Shown: positions 45,201-59,600, counted from the first letter of the stretch. The stretch: DNA of 64,000 nucleotides from Polysphondylium violaceum (GCA_000277445.1 AJWJ01000034.1:1-64000); one strand, 5' to 3'. Program-made: numbers and translations. The notes: generated from the sequence alone by a model not told the origin.

Positions 45201-47958
45201 TACTGGAACATGTGTTGTTTGTAAAACTATTCCAGTTATTCCAGATTCGGTAGATTCATTAAACTACACATTTCCTCCTACATCCAATTCACCAAGACAA
45301 AGCGTCATTGATTGTGGCTGTTTTGGTGAATTCCAATATGATTATGTCGACTATTCCTGTATGCCCCCATTGAAAACGCCACAATTAAATCTTGGCTCAG
45401 CCTCTTATGTCTCTAATACATCCATCCTACTCTCTTATATAGTAAACACCCATTTACCTTATTTTGTAAGATTTACAATTGATGATACAGATCCTGTAGA
45501 CTGCTCAAGTGAATTCCCTTTAGAAGGATTTAATACTATGCAACTTGGAAGGTTTATTATAAAACTTAAAGTTTTTAAAGATAAAAGATTACCTAGTAAA
45601 GTTGCCACCTATGTATATGATTTCAAAGGTACAATTGATTGTATTTTTAGTCCACCAGATTCTCAGCCCTATACTGCAGGCTTGGATGTATTTATACAAT
45701 GCACATCTTTTCCGAGCAGTTCAATATCTTCCCCATGGATTTATTACACCATAAATTCTATTGAACCACCTTCCATATACTCCACAAAATATAATCATAA
45801 ATATGGCATTCAATTAAGATCAGATCCTAGAATTGGAGTAAACATAATGTATATAAATGTCTTGGCAGATTTAAACCAATACTTTAATGTCACCAAAACC
45901 TTGGTCTACAACATTACACCAATTATTCCACCTCCCATCATCCATCCTGATTATAGATTTGATTTTGTCAATAGTGTTCCACTTGAACTGATCCCTCCAC
46001 CCCTTCCCACCAACTTAACATCAATCTCTCCAACCAATCCAAACTTTATCAATTATAATATCTATTATGATCTCGTCGAACAAAGTTTAACAAATACTAG
46101 ATCTGCTTTGACAAATACAACAGGAATCCTATATGATCCCTTTGTAAATATTATTACGGAATGTGAATTTCCAATGAAAGGATGTGTATTACATTTACGT
46201 ACAATGGGTTGTGTACTTGAAGTGTGCTCAGTGATAAACACAAGAATTCTTAAACTCTCATTCAACATCACTCAACTAAGACCCACTATTCTATCAGAAT
46301 ATAAAAAGATATCCGACGATTATAGTATTGAAATATTAAAGAATACCAATTTAATGGGAGTAGAAACAAAATATAATCTAGATATATTATTTAAAAATGA
46401 TATTAATCTATGCAATGGTACCGATAGAGTTGATTCCAAGTCTTTTGGATACACAAACAAATTTTCTTTTAAATCAGAGACTCGAGGCTTTATATGTATT
46501 TGTGCTAAAAACTTTAAATCCTTTAGTAGAACATTATTCTCGAGTGAACAGGTATGTTCTTTGTTAATATATACATCTCAAATGGATAAACCTATATTTA
46601 ATCCTCTTTTGGAATATATTAGTACATTCGTCCAAATCCCTGTGAAGCCAAACAACACTAGATATCCTCATTTCCCAATATTTAGAATAGAAGTTAATAA
46701 TGGAGATGCCAAACCAACCTCTCAAATCCTTCCGGGTGAAATGTTGGAGTTAAAACTATCACCTACTCTTTCATATCAACATTTCCAAATCAGTATCATA
46801 GATTGTCCTGTTGATTACATGTGTTCAGATCCTGTTGCTACCAATGTGAAACTTATTGCTCAATGTCCAGACCCAACGCTATCTCATCCTGAGGGAACCT
46901 ATTATAACAATGTTACCTTAATAGGGCATTGTGGTTTAGATTGTTTTCCAGTATACGAACAAATCAGTATTCAACCTATTCCATTAATTCCAACACATCA
47001 ATCACCAATGTTTCCACCCAGTCTTACACTACAAAAAGGTGACCATGCAGTGTTGTTAATGTGTACCCATGAATTCAAAGCTCCAAGTTCAATCAAAGGA
47101 TTTAAATTTTATGTTGAAGAGTATCTTCGTCCTGCTAGACCCACCATTAGCCCAATACAGAGTTTATTCCCAAAACAAACAATCAGCATGACATCAACGC
47201 AAAAGTATCCCAATGAAAAACTAATCATCTACTATTCAATCATCAGTACTCTTTTTACTAATAAACTTGTTCCCACTACTGCTCAAGCCAATGGGGCCAA
47301 TGGCTACGATTACCAATACACCTCTCCCATAGAAATAGACTACACGGGTCAAATCAAAATTCAAGCCATAGTAGTTTCACAATCACCTTCCATAGCCTAT
47401 GAATACAACTACTCTTCTGAAAGAATCGAACGAATCGATGTGTATGGTGTTGGACCTGATATACTGATGGTACCAAACGTTGAAAAGTTTTATCCAAACA
47501 TCAATGTTGAATTGGTATCAAATAGTACGATTATGGATGCAATTATGATCAAAGTCGTGGAATTTAGCAACAATGAACTCATGTTAACCAACAGTGCCCC
47601 AGTGCCTAATATGAATGAATTCTCTTTGTATGACATTAGCTCCTCATCAGAGGGAATATTAATTGAAAAGCCATCTATTATCTACTCGTACGTCACTGGG
47701 AAATACTATGATCCTTTGAATTACAATATCAAACAATTTAAACTACTCTATGATTACGAAGCCGAGGCAGAAGAATTTAAAAGATTTAAAGAGAGAGAAA
47801 AAGAAAAAAAGAAAAAACTCAATTACCTCGGCTTTTTAGTATTGTTGATCGTCCCGCTGCTAGTGTATCTTGGTAAAATCCTCAGAGATAAAATCATCTA
47901 TAGAAACTATGTTAAACTCATCAAGCAATCTAAAAAATCTGGTTTAAAATTAGAATAA
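42278..47958 (+). CDS. large type I membrane protein with lectin-like (LamG/ConA-type) domain, 1851 aa
   Basis: There are three exons, 42278-42511, 42575-42650 and 42713-47958, joined in phase to 1851 aa. I start at the ATG at 42278. The signal peptide is MIKYFIIALVLNIALSNG. Residues ~130-400 are a helix-rich polar region. Cys-rich segments (CDYPSCYNYF, CMVCSQKA) follow. A beta-sandwich of LamG/concanavalin type is at about 700-830 (DKTIEMWLSIFNL ... FHFAVIVESNVLSFYINGE). EGF-like Cys-rich modules come next (CNGKCVECV, CSCSCPEFFENVNGVC, CKCLDGYYKDPTGTC). Several beta-rich repeats with (I/Y)YYTxxxxxP motifs resemble CHB_HEX_C-type domains (WIYYTINSIEPP). A single membrane helix at about 1804-1825 (YLGFLVLLIVPLLVYLG) and a short Lys-rich tail end it. 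Many N-glycan sequons support surface exposure. It looks like the dictyostelid large-adhesin-like families, but ligand and role are unknown. Confidence 0.85.
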
Positions 47959-48946
47959 TTAATTATGATGTGGGCTTTGTATGTGTGATTCGTAAAAATC
48001 CCTACTCTGCCTGGTCTTGTAAGTTTTTATGAGGGCTTGAACAAAAAAAAAAAAAAAAGGAAGGGAAAAATGAAAAAAAATATAAAATAAAATAAAGAGA
48101 TATTTTTAGTCAAGAAAGAGGAAAAGCCTCAGTTTGCCTCTCTTTTTTTCACGATGATTAATGCCAACAATTGATTGGATATGGAGAGGTTTTGGTTAAA
48201 TTGAATTCAAAAGATTTTCTGAGGAAACCAATCTTATATAAAGATTTTTAAAGATGAAACCCCTCATCGATTTCTTTTTTGCAATGCACAGGGTTGTACT
48301 AAAGTCTTCAAATGATGCTTCTTTGATTTGATTAATGAGAAAAACATACCAATGAGGAAACACTACCTCGGAGATTTTTAGATACTTTTATGAAAAAACC
48401 ACCAACAATTTTTTAGAATTATTTTCTTTTTTTTTAATTTTACGCGATACTCTTTTTTTTTCTCGGCATGTTTGTTCACGCCATTCTAAAAATATTTTCA
48501 TAACCACGACCCTTCCAAACCCACCTTCTACTCACTTTTCTTTTTGTTGTAGTGCAGACCTCCCTGTTTTTTTACCCATATAAATTATTTATATGATCGT
48601 TATAGTTTGATGCGTCGTGGAGATAGAAGCTCTATTATTTATTCAACCCACCACCTTACCCTCTACACTTGATTAAATCAATCAGTTTTAGATTTATTCA
48701 CCCACACCCACTTTCTATTTATAAATATTTTTGATCAAAAATATCATCGAAAAAAACCCCATCACCAAATTAATTTTTTTATTTTATTTTTCATTTTTCA
48801 TTTTTTACGAAGGGGTGTACCCTCTCTCATCACACATATATTAGAAACTGTGCACCAAAGGGTTCTTTTTTTTTTTGTCATTGTGTGTTTATAAAATATT
48901 TGTCTTTAGATATAGTTATATAAATTAGATTTATAGATTTATAAAA
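47959..48946. other. 1-kb intergenic region
   Basis: Mostly AT-rich with A/T runs. GAGGAAAC-type words recur (48112, 48222, 48354), and 48540-48660 is somewhat GC-richer, including TTTACCCATATAAATT, which resembles the dictyostelid upstream element TTACCCATAA of small-RNA genes. No clear RNA body follows it, so only the promoter of the LRR gene is inferred. Confidence 0.4.
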
Positions 48947-51900
48947 ATGAATAAAATTCAATATTTTTTGATTTTATTTATAGTTGCATCATTGTTGTTT
49001 GCTGGATTATGTGATGGTGTCAAGAGTAGAAACAACAAAAGAATTAGACACCATAAAAATAGTATAAATAATGATGATCCATTTTATAGAGAATCAATTA
49101 AAAGAAAAGAGATATTGGAATCATTTCAAAGATCATTTAGTCAACGTAAACCTTTGTCAATTGACGAATTGACAGCCAGTACAGGATTAGATAGTCAAGA
49201 GAAAATTATACTCGAGTCATTATATCAACAATGGGATGGAAAAGATTGGTCAAACAATACCAATTGGTTACAAGGCGATCCATGTCTCAATCAATGGCAT
49301 GGTGTAACATGCCGTGAATTTGATGGTGTTTTACATGTCACTGACCTTCATTTACCCGATAATGGGCTTGTTGGTCCATTTCCAGAGATATTTGCTGGAC
49401 TTGGCTACATGGTCACTTTTGATTTACAAGTAAATCATCTATATGGCTCTATACCCAGCAATGTATTTAAAGATATGGTTAATTTGACAGACCTTGTTAT
49501 TGCTACCAACGATTTTACTGGTGACCTTCAATGGTTAAGAAATCTTCCAGACAACATTATTACACTATGGGTAGCAATGAATGATTTCAAAGATACAGTC
49601 CCAGATTTTCTCTCCAAATACAAAAAGCTCGATTTACTCTTTTTAGAAGAAAATGAATTAACAGGTAGCATACCAGAGGATATCTGTAAAATTACATCAC
49701 TCAGATTATTAGATTTTGGTTTTAATCAACTTACTGGTTCATTACCAAGTAATATGGGTGAATTAACAAAATTGGACTCATTTTGGCTTTATGACAATAC
49801 TGTATCTGGCACCTTACCAGCTAGTATGAAAGATATGCAAAGCCTAAAATTATTAGATATTACTAGAAATGATATAACTGGACAAGTTCCAGATGATCTT
49901 TTTACTCAAATTCCAAATATTACTGTAGTGTATCAATAATTAATATTAAATGCATTATATTATATGATATTATATTAATACTAACTCTTTTTTAATATAA
50001 ATAATAATAATTAGTTTATTAGATTTACAGGTAATGAATTTTATGGACCATTACAATGGATTTGTCCTTTACAAAATGTTAGAGAATTACATTTGGATGC
50101 AAATTTATTTGATGAATTTCCAGATTGTAAAGCAATTTGGCCATTAACCATTGAAAATTTTGTCGCATCTAAAAATCATCTTTCTGGATCAATTCCTGAA
50201 AGTTTTGGTAATATGGTTAGTTTAAATTATATTAAAATATCATATAATCAAATTACAGGCAAAGTGCCTCTATCATTTTCCAATTTGGTCAATTTAAATC
50301 GTTTAGATATTTCTGAAAATCAATTTAATTGTACTCTCAGTGAAATTATAGATCCAATTAAATATCATAAACATGTAAGTACATTTAATTTATTAATAAA
50401 TATAAATTCTATTTAATATTAATAATTTACAATAATACAATATACTAGTTGACAATTTTAACAGCAAGTGGTAATAATATTACTGGTGAATTTATGGAAA
50501 ATATGCTTTGGGATGATGAATTGGAAATTGAGTTATTAACAAAAATGTTTATTATTAATCTTGCTCGTAACCAACTATCCGGTATTATTCCACCATTTTT
50601 ATCTTGGATGCCAACATTGAGTGATTTGGATTTATCAAACAATGCTTTTGTTGGTGTCATTCCAAATGAATTAAATTATCTATCAACATTGTATTTGGAA
50701 AATAATTTGATTCATAGTCCCGATGGAGCTTTGCCAGCATTTATGACAAATGGATCTGATAAAATTAATTTAGAAAATCAAGCGTTCTCTTGTCCAACCA
50801 TTATTGGTAAATTCTCAAACATTAGAATCAGTCTAGATTCCTCTTACTATAATCATTCACTTTGTTCATGTAATATTGGCCACAGAGGATTCAATGGCTC
50901 TTGTGTTTTATGTCCAGACAATTCCCAATGTCCTGGTGGAAGTAATGCTATTTTAATTCCCCAAGGTTATTATCCATTACCCTCGGCCGAGGAACCTCAA
51001 TATCTATTAAAATGTGGTGTATCAAACTTTGGTTTCACACCCTGTAATCCAGACAATGAGTGGACCTACTCTTGTAAGGAAGGCTATGAAGATCGTTTAT
51101 GTTCCAAATGCTCATCTGGTTATTTCCACAGAGGCATGGAGTGTTCCAAATGTCCATCGGGGCCTCAATCTATTGTCATCTTTATTATTGTCGTTATTGT
51201 ATTTATTCTTTTATTCATGTTTTTCGTTATGACTGATCCAAAGAGATCACTCCCATCTTCGACCCGTAAGACCATTATGTATTATTACCAAGTTTTCAAT
51301 CTTTTGCTTTCCAAACTCTCTCCATGGCCCTCATTTTTCTCTGCCTTTTATTCCTCTTCGTCATGGTTGAATTTCAGTTTTGGTTTCCTTTGCATTGGAA
51401 GCTTGAGCCACTGGCCAAACTTGTTTATCGTCATGTTGGTACTACCAATAGCATTTATGGTCATCTCATTGGTATTTTTAGGATTGATGCAAATGATCCA
51501 GTATATCAGAACCAAGGGAACCTGTGGTTTCAACAAAAAATGGATGTACTCTGGGATTCGTGTAAATTTATTGACACTCAATTTCTTGTACTTGCCATTG
51601 TGTATTTATATTTTCCAAAACTATACTTGCCAAAAGGATCCATTCACTGGCACCTCTTTTATGTCTTTTTTCCCATGGGTAGAATGCGGAAACAATGCCA
51701 CCTATAACCGAATATTTACACTGACCGTATTGTTTACCATCATCTATGTCATTGGCATTCCATTACTCTTTGCCACATTGTTGCTCTATAATAGAAAGAG
51801 ACTTGATAATCCAACCGTCCTCTTGATTGTCGGTACCATTTACATTGATTACAGAAAGAGTGTCTATTGGTACGAACTCATCAATCTGGGTAAAAGATTC

Positions 51901-52719
51901 CTTATGGCCGTCTCACTGGCCCTCATTGATCCAAAATCATCATTTAGTGTCTTTGTCGTGCTCATCGTCATTGGGTCAAGTATTATTGCCCAAATCAAAT
52001 TCAAACCCTACGTATACAAGATAAGTAACTATGCCGAGACCATCGGTAACAGTGTTCTCTTGTTTTCATATGTGTGCGTGCTGATTCTCGCCTCTCTCCG
52101 TACTACCAACCTGTACGACTCTCGTGGTATCGAGGTCATCCTCTCTGTGGTTGTTGTCTTGTACACGGCTTTTCTCGGACTCTTGTTTTTGTTTAGTCTC
52201 AAATACTTTTTACCAAAGAAATGGCAGATTGTCATTGATATCAAGATCATCAAGCTCTTGGACGATCTCAAAGGATTCTCTCAAAAATACAACACTCAAA
52301 CCTTGTCCAAAGAGTTGTCTGAAGAAGAAGACAACTATGAACTGACCAAAGAACCAATCTTTGAAATGGAAAGACCCAGCAATATGATGACTCACTCGCA
52401 GAGTATCGAGTTGAGAAGACGTGTTTCCGATGCCAACATTTTGTCTCAATCTGCCATTCACAACACCAACTATGCCAACGATAGTGTAAGAAACATTAAA
52501 CCATACACAAGTACTCCCAACCTTAGTAAAGAGTTGAGTAGTAATAATAATACCAATACTCAACCAACAACAATGGAGCCAGTATCTGTCACATTGACCA
52601 AATCCAACACTGATGAAAATATAAATGATTTAAACAATAACAATAACAAGATTATGACGAATACTGACGACGACAACTACGAAAGAGAGCAACAGGAAAA
52701 CAAAGAAAAAATAGTTTAG
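48947..52719 (+). CDS. LRR receptor-like protein with Cys-rich module and multi-pass membrane domain, 1201 aa
   Basis: There are three exons, 48947-49929, 50023-50374 and 50449-52719, 1201 aa in phase. The signal peptide is [21 protein letters not shown] plant-type LRR N-cap is at about 83-122 ([20 protein letters not shown], then [12 protein letters not shown]). About 15 leucine-rich repeats of the LxLxxNxLTGxIP type run to about 540. A Cys-rich module at about 584-682 ([20 protein letters not shown] to CSKCPSGPQ) follows. Then come about eight hydrophobic helices from 686 ([19 protein letters not shown]), ending near 1030, and an acidic, Asn-rich cytoplasmic tail. There is no kinase domain. 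The architecture (LRR, GEED-like Cys module, multi-pass) occurs in dictyostelid orphan proteins; a sensor or adhesion role is inference. Confidence 0.85.
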
Positions 52720-53903
52720 CCGTTAAAAAAATAAAAATACTTTTTTTAGATATTTTTAAAAATCAAATATGAAATCTCTGATAGATTTGTTTTGTGATTC
52801 ATTTTGATCGCTTGTGAGTGGAAAAAAAAAAAAAATGGAATCTGAAAAATATGATACGGTGGATAGATGAGTCTTATTTTACATTTTTTAAAGAGAGAGT
52901 GAGGACCAACCGTGTAGGTTATTTATATCTTTTTAAAAAAACTAAAGGTATATAAATATTAAATTTTGAATATGTATGTGGTGCTTGTTGATTTAAATCT
53001 CTAGTATCACTTCAACCTGATTCTATATCTAATACTCACATACCCACACTCATCACATCCTATATAAAAATATATCACACCCACACCACACTCACCCACA
53101 ATAATCATTTATCACAAACTCAACCTCTACAATGTGGGGTTGGTGCAGTATGTGGTGAGATACAATACAATTATTCCCTCCTTTTTCACACAGATATTAT
53201 TTTTTTTTTATTTTTTTTTTATTTTCTATTTTTGTGTGTGTTATTACTACTGATCAGAAGAGAACGTAATGTACATTCATTTATTTTATCAACCATTTAT
53301 ATTCAATCATAACCTATTTCTCTTTATAGTAGTTTATATTATACACAAATACTACTCCTTTCCTACCATACTACTACATTTGTGAGAGTACAATAATATA
53401 AAATTTAATCGGTGTGTGGGTAGTACCAATAACACTTTTCACCTTCCTTTAAAAACACAGGGAGAACAACTTTATTCACACATAGCAACAACTACCGCAT
53501 CTTTCACCAAAAACAACGATTTTTTTTTTGATTGAAAGTTTTTTTTTTTAAATTTTTTTTATTTTTATTTTTTATTTTACTGTGGACCACCCATCCCATC
53601 CTCCACGCTATTATATTACAAAACACCCATCTAACCATTATTATTATTATATCTAGATATAAATAATATAATAGGAAGAGCCAACAACAATACCAACAAC
53701 ACACAGAGGATTTATTTTATTTTATCCCAAAACATTGTTAGTGTCACATATACTCACTCTCTTGTTAAATATATACCTCATACACTCAAGCAGATATATA
53801 TATAAATAGATATATATATAGATATATAATAGGATAGTAGATAAAACAGGAGAATAGATATATAAATAAATAGATAATAAGCAACAACAACAACAGTAGT
53901 CAT
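52720..53903. promoter_or_regulatory. 1.2-kb region upstream of the ankyrin/PH gene
   Basis: It holds CACACCC-type tracts (about 53040-53100), T runs (53195-53222, 53520-53575) and (TA)n near 53800. No coding frame or RNA-like island was recognised. Presumed long promoter. Confidence 0.4.
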
Positions 53904-55880
53904 ATGATGACGTCAATATTTCAATATGTTAAAGAAGGAAATAAAGAAGAGGTGGTCAAATCCTTAAAAGAGAATACTAAAGAGATATTGTATCTAAAGG
54001 ATGCACACGAACAAACACCTCTTCATTTAGCTTGTTTTGAAGGATATTTAGAGATTGCACAACTGTTGATTAAAAAAGGCAGCAAACTTGATGAAAAGGA
54101 CAAGAATGGATGGACACCTCTACACTGTTGTGCAAGTCAGGGTCATTTTAAAGTATCTGAGCTCTTGGTTACCAAAGACCCTAAACTGGCCTTGATACCA
54201 GCCGTCGACGGCACCACATCGTTTCACTATCTCGTTAGAAAATGGGATGCAGTCATATCACCTAAAATCCTATCAATGGTGATCAAAATCGAACCCAACG
54301 TAGTCAACATGTGTGGCAGCAATAAAGAGACTCCTCTTCATCATGCATGTCTCAAGAATTGCGAAGGAAGTATTTCTTTTCTATTACAAAACAAAGCAGA
54401 TATAAATAAGAGATCAAAGTAAGTAGTAGACGTCATAGTCCGCCAACCAAAAAGAACTCAATACACTAACATATATGGAAAATAGAAATGGTGAGACTTG
54501 TCTATCATTTGCTATTAGAGCAGGATATAAAGGCGCCATTAAATTGCTATTGGAGCATGGATCAGATGAAGAGTCATACAAATTGGCCTACAAGTTATCA
54601 ACAGAGTTGAAAATGCACGATATTCAATCTATGGTGGAGGAAAGTCAACAATCGATCAAAGTTAGAACAAATCTAGCCAAAGAATATAAAAAAGGATATC
54701 TTAATAAATTTGTTGGGAAACTCAAGGGCTGGAAAAAGGTATGGGCTGTTATGGATGGTTTGAAAATTAGATTCTATGCTTCTGAAACAGTATGTATATA
54801 GTAGTGTAGTGATAGATAGTCGACGGTGTAGTAATGATAGTATTAACACCAACACCACAATTAGGATCTCGATACTTTGTATGCAGAAATATTCTTAAAA
54901 GATATTGAAACCATTACATGTGAGGATCAACCTCAACCACATTCATTTTTCATTCATGTTAAAGATTCTCCACAAAGGGCAATGCTTTCTGCTGATGATA
55001 AAGTAACTATGGCAAAATGGGTTTTGGCAATTGATGGTTTAAAACTTAAATGCTTCAACTCTTGTATAAATCAATTTTTAAAGGTAATTAATGATATCAA
55101 TATCATCTATTTTGTTTTGTATCATATCCACACAAATGGAAGTCTAGAAGGTTGATTTGTCAAGTCATATAAATCAAAACCGATACAAACTTCCTAAATT
55201 AACGCCTATGCATTATGGTGTTTTTTAATCCTATTCCAAAATCCATGAATAGGTTAATTTATATATAATGCATACATCATATAACATTGTTATTGTTATT
55301 TTATTATTATACAGGGTGATAAACAACAACAACTAACATAACTCTACTTAATATTCTATAGAAAGTATTATTACATAATGTATATAAGGAAAATTATAAA
55401 GGTGGATTCATTAAATCGTCATTTGAGGAAGAATGGATGTATAGCAATGATGGTATTTTACAGTGTACAGAGGCATCTTGGAATGTAGATGGAGGTGCTT
55501 CAAGTTTAACTTATCTATGGGACGGGCAACAATTGGTGCCTCAGAATGGATCCTATTCATTGGGTTGGGGTAAATTCAATGGATTCCTGTTTGAATGGCG
55601 TTTGGGCGATGTTGGGTTCCTCGAGAGCTCTACAAAGCTAAAGGAATACTATTGGGAAGAGATTGAAAAAGAGTATATCACCGACGATCCCTCTTTGAGC
55701 TGGAAATGGACTCGTCACTTTTTGACACTCAAACACGGCGTTGGCGAGTGGATCGTAGAGGGCGAAGTTCCAGAGCCCGTTGTATTTTTTTTAAGTTTAC
55801 TCAGATATAGTAGAATCAACCATTCCTCAGTAAACGCAGGCTCATCGAGTGTATCAACATTCTCTTCCTCACCCAAATAA
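53904..55880 (+). CDS. ankyrin-repeat and PH-domain protein, 518 aa
   Basis: There are four exons, 53904-54418, 54486-54789, 54865-55083 and 55362-55880, 1557 nt and 518 aa in phase. About six ankyrin repeats cover residues 1-215, with EQTPLHLACFEGYLEIAQLL, NGWTPLHCCASQGHFKVSEL, NKETPLHHACL and NGETCLSFAIRAGYKGAIKL. A PH domain follows at about 240-340 (KKGYLNKFVGKLKGWKKVWA to DKVTMAKWVLAIDGL, with the invariant Trp). The C-terminal ~175 residues (GGFIKSSFEEEWMYSNDG to WKWTRHFLTLKHGVGEW) are aromatic-rich. They contain repeated W-containing beta-strand-like motifs I do not recognise (KFNGFLFEWRLGDVGFL), possibly a lipid- or glycan-binding fold. It is likely cytosolic and membrane-recruited through the PH domain. 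Confidence 0.88.
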
Positions 55881-56607
55881 CAACAACGATGATGACCACG
55901 ACACATAATGGTACAGTAATAGTAATTATAAATCTTTAAAAATAGATCTAATCAATCACCAATCAATCAATCAACCAATCAATCCCACATATTCAATTTT
56001 TGTCTCAATCAATTGCCAAATAAGCAAGTGTGTGTGCGGGCACATAAATAATTTATTTATAGTTTTTTTATTTTTTTTTATTTTTTTTTATTTTTTGTTG
56101 TCCTTTTGTCCACATCAACAAAGGGATAATTTAATTCTTTTTTCAATAAATAATAGTATATGATTTATTTATTCAAACATTGAATTGTAATCGATCGATC
56201 TTTTTTAAAAATAAAATCACCAACATGAAAATCTTTGCAGAGATCTAATTGATTCCAAAAAAATTGGTTTTTAGACATAATTTTTTTAAGGAAATGTTTT
56301 TTTTTCGTAAATTTTTTTCTATGCGTGCAAACCTTGTTTTTTGAGAAAAAAAACCCAATTCGCAGAAATGACATTTTTAACAATGTTGCAACGTTGGTGT
56401 CTGATGAGACAACAAAAGCTCCCAAACAAAAAAAAAAAAAAAAAAACTTAATCATTTCATTTTATATCTTGCTCTTATATTGCGCATAGTGTGTACCTAT
56501 TGAGTATTGTATCAACGATTAATTACCCTTTAGCTGAATTAGTCACCTCCTTTTCACAACTTTCGAAAAGAAGCACAGATACGATTTTTTATTGGTTTAC
56601 GCAAAAA
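55881..56607. other. intergenic, promoter of the giant surface-protein gene
   Basis: CAATCAAT repeats near 55950-55985, T runs near 56060-56097 and an A20 run at about 56428 are the only notable features. The minus-strand frame at 56165-56455 is composition-driven and not called. Confidence 0.4.
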
Positions 56608-59600
56608 ATGTCGAAATATAAAAATAATATTAGATTTGTATTAACAACAACAGTTGTGTTGTTACTCTTTTTAGGTTTATCATTAACTGGTATGAATGAG
56701 TGATCTTGTTATTGTATACACACATGATCTATATATATACCAATATTGATTGATGCAAATATGTGTGGTGATTTTTTTGATTGATTTTAGCGAAATTTTT
56801 ACTAACATGTTTTTTTTTTATCAGATGCAATCCGTGTTGAAAAAGTTAAGTCTTCACCTATCTTAGTACAACAACAGCAACCATCTTCATCATGTCGTTA
56901 TAGTTATGATATTGTAATTCAATCAGAAAAAGGTCTCAGTATCACATATCCTCATGATTCTGTGATTGAAAAATTACCCAATACCAATCGTTATCAAGTT
57001 CATCTCACCTTTACTGATCAACAAAGAAGTAATGGTCTTTTAATCCTCGAAGCTCAAGATGAGACTGGTAAAACTTTTTCATTCCCATTGGACTCTTTTC
57101 AATGTATTGGTAAGTATTGTAATATGGATTTAATAAATAATACCCTCACTAACATTTACACACCACACATTTAGAATCAACTTTATTAAAACATAAAAAA
57201 ATAGAGCATTTAGAGTCATCTGCTGCTCAAAATTCTAAATTATCAACATCAACAAATGGTAGTCTCACCACCATTATCGTTGAACCATCCAATTCATTAA
57301 GAGGAAGTTGTGAAAATTCTCTCGACTACAACAATCAAACAGTGTGTCCAACTTTGAAATCAGCATTAGCATTATATAGCAGTGTCAATAGTAATGTTGA
57401 TCCAAATATATTACATCTCAGACTTTTATTGGTTGATGGCTTCTATGATAATCAAGAGAAATCATTGGGTCAATGGGGTCTTGATATTCCAGACAATTTG
57501 GCCTCATTATTGATTGACGCATACTCTGGTTCCAATTCCAGTGTTGTGTTTACTGGTGTTATGAACACTATCTTTGATACTCCATCAGATTCACCATATC
57601 TCGGTCAATTTACAATTAGAAACATCCAATTTAAAAACATTACTCCACCAGTCCCTTCTCCAGGCTACAGCAGAATGTTTAGAGCCTTTAGATTATATTC
57701 ACCAAAATCACTGAATGGCATTCTCAAGGTAAACATTGAGCAATGTGTATTTGATACCATCGACACTGGTTCCTTTAGTCTCGTCGAGGCATCTGTTGGC
57801 TATGGTAGCAGTGGTTCTAGTCTCTTTGTATCTGTTGAGGGCTCTACATTTACTAATATCATTGGTGGTGCCATCTACGCCAGTGGAGTAGAGTTTGCGT
57901 TGAAGAATACTAGTTTCATTTCAAATGCTCAAGATGCCGTTGTCTCTTACTCACCAGCATTTACCGTTAGAAATTCATTCTTTTCCAAGAGTGGTGGCAT
58001 GAGAGTCCATCAATCCAACTCTACTATTGAAAACTCTTTGTTTTTAAATAGTACTCATAATTCATTTTTCTCCAATGGAAACTCTGTTCTTGCCATCACC
58101 AACGTCATCAACTCTACTTTTATTGGAAATAAAGGAAGCTATGGTGGCGCCCTTGCAGTCCAAAGCAACTTTATTCAAACTTTTCCAGCAACATTTGCCA
58201 ACATTATCAACTCGACTTTCATCAACAACACTGCCATTGACAATTTAAATCCTGGTAGAGGTGAAGGTGGTGCGATCTATTTCTACACTGCCGATGGTTT
58301 GATCCAAAACTCTAGATTTGAAGGTAACCTCTGCAATGATGTTGGTGGCACAATTATGTTTTACCATTGTAAATTGAATATCACCTCCTCAACTATTGTC
58401 AACAACAGACAAACCAGTGACTTTAAATACAAAGGAGCACTCTATCCCTACAGCAGTAGTCTTTTGGTCACCGATACTGTCATTGAGGTGTTTGATGGCA
58501 CTGTTGGCGGTGGTATGTTGTGTTCCTATTCCGATGTAGACATGATTGATACCCAAGTTAAATTACCATTTGTCGATCAAGACAACCTTTGCTACTGGGC
58601 CAAAAAGAAGACCAATTGCACCTTTGGCTCCCATTTAACCGACGTATGCACTCCCAAACCTCTTCCATGTCCATTAGAAAACTGCTTGTTCAAATCTGGT
58701 AACACAACAATCGATTTATCCCCACTTTCAAAGAAAGACGGCTACTCTGTATCATTTGGTTCTGGTTCCTTTAGCATTGAATACAACTTTTGTAGAAATA
58801 CTCCAATTTGTCAAACCAACAATCCAATGAATCCACCTTCACAAAGTTGTCAACTCTATCCTCACAACTATACATTTGAAGCTGGCACCCTCGAGCACAC
58901 CGTCTATGGCATCGACTCTAAAGGTATTGATCTTAGATACACCTCCAATGAAAACTGGTTTGGATGCACCCGTTCTAATCTCCTCAGATTAAACTGTGAC
59001 CCCAACATTGACTACTTGGTCACCCGTTTAGAGAATTACAACACTGCCAACGGTACCGCTGTCTGTAATTACAAGATCACAATCTCTACCAAATATGCTT
59101 GCCCATTGGCCATCGCACCCAACTACAACACCTGTATTCCCGATCAAGATAGCAGCAGTCAAGAGCAAAATAACTCTACTGAAGCTCCATCTAACATTCC
59201 AGATTACCAGCCAACCTGCGCATGGAATTACACAAACGCCGACGGCGTCTTTACCAGCTACAATCTCAGCTCCCTTATGTTGACTCAAGGCTCATACAAC
59301 GCCTCTTTTGAAGGTGGTAACGATGACTATACAATCATGTTTAACGTTTGTGGCTATGTATCATGGTGTGCCATTTTACATCCAACCAACTCTCAATCAC
59401 AAAGCTGTCAAGTCTATCCTCACTATTCCTTTGAAACTGGTTCCCTTGATCATGCAACAGTAAATTTCACCTCCAATGGTTTGGTCCTCAAGTACCCATC
59501 CAACCAAGCAAATTTTATTTGTATTAGAGAGACTGTATTAAACTTTACATGTGATCCAAACGTAGACTTTGCCATCAATTCTACTTCCTATAAGAGTGAT

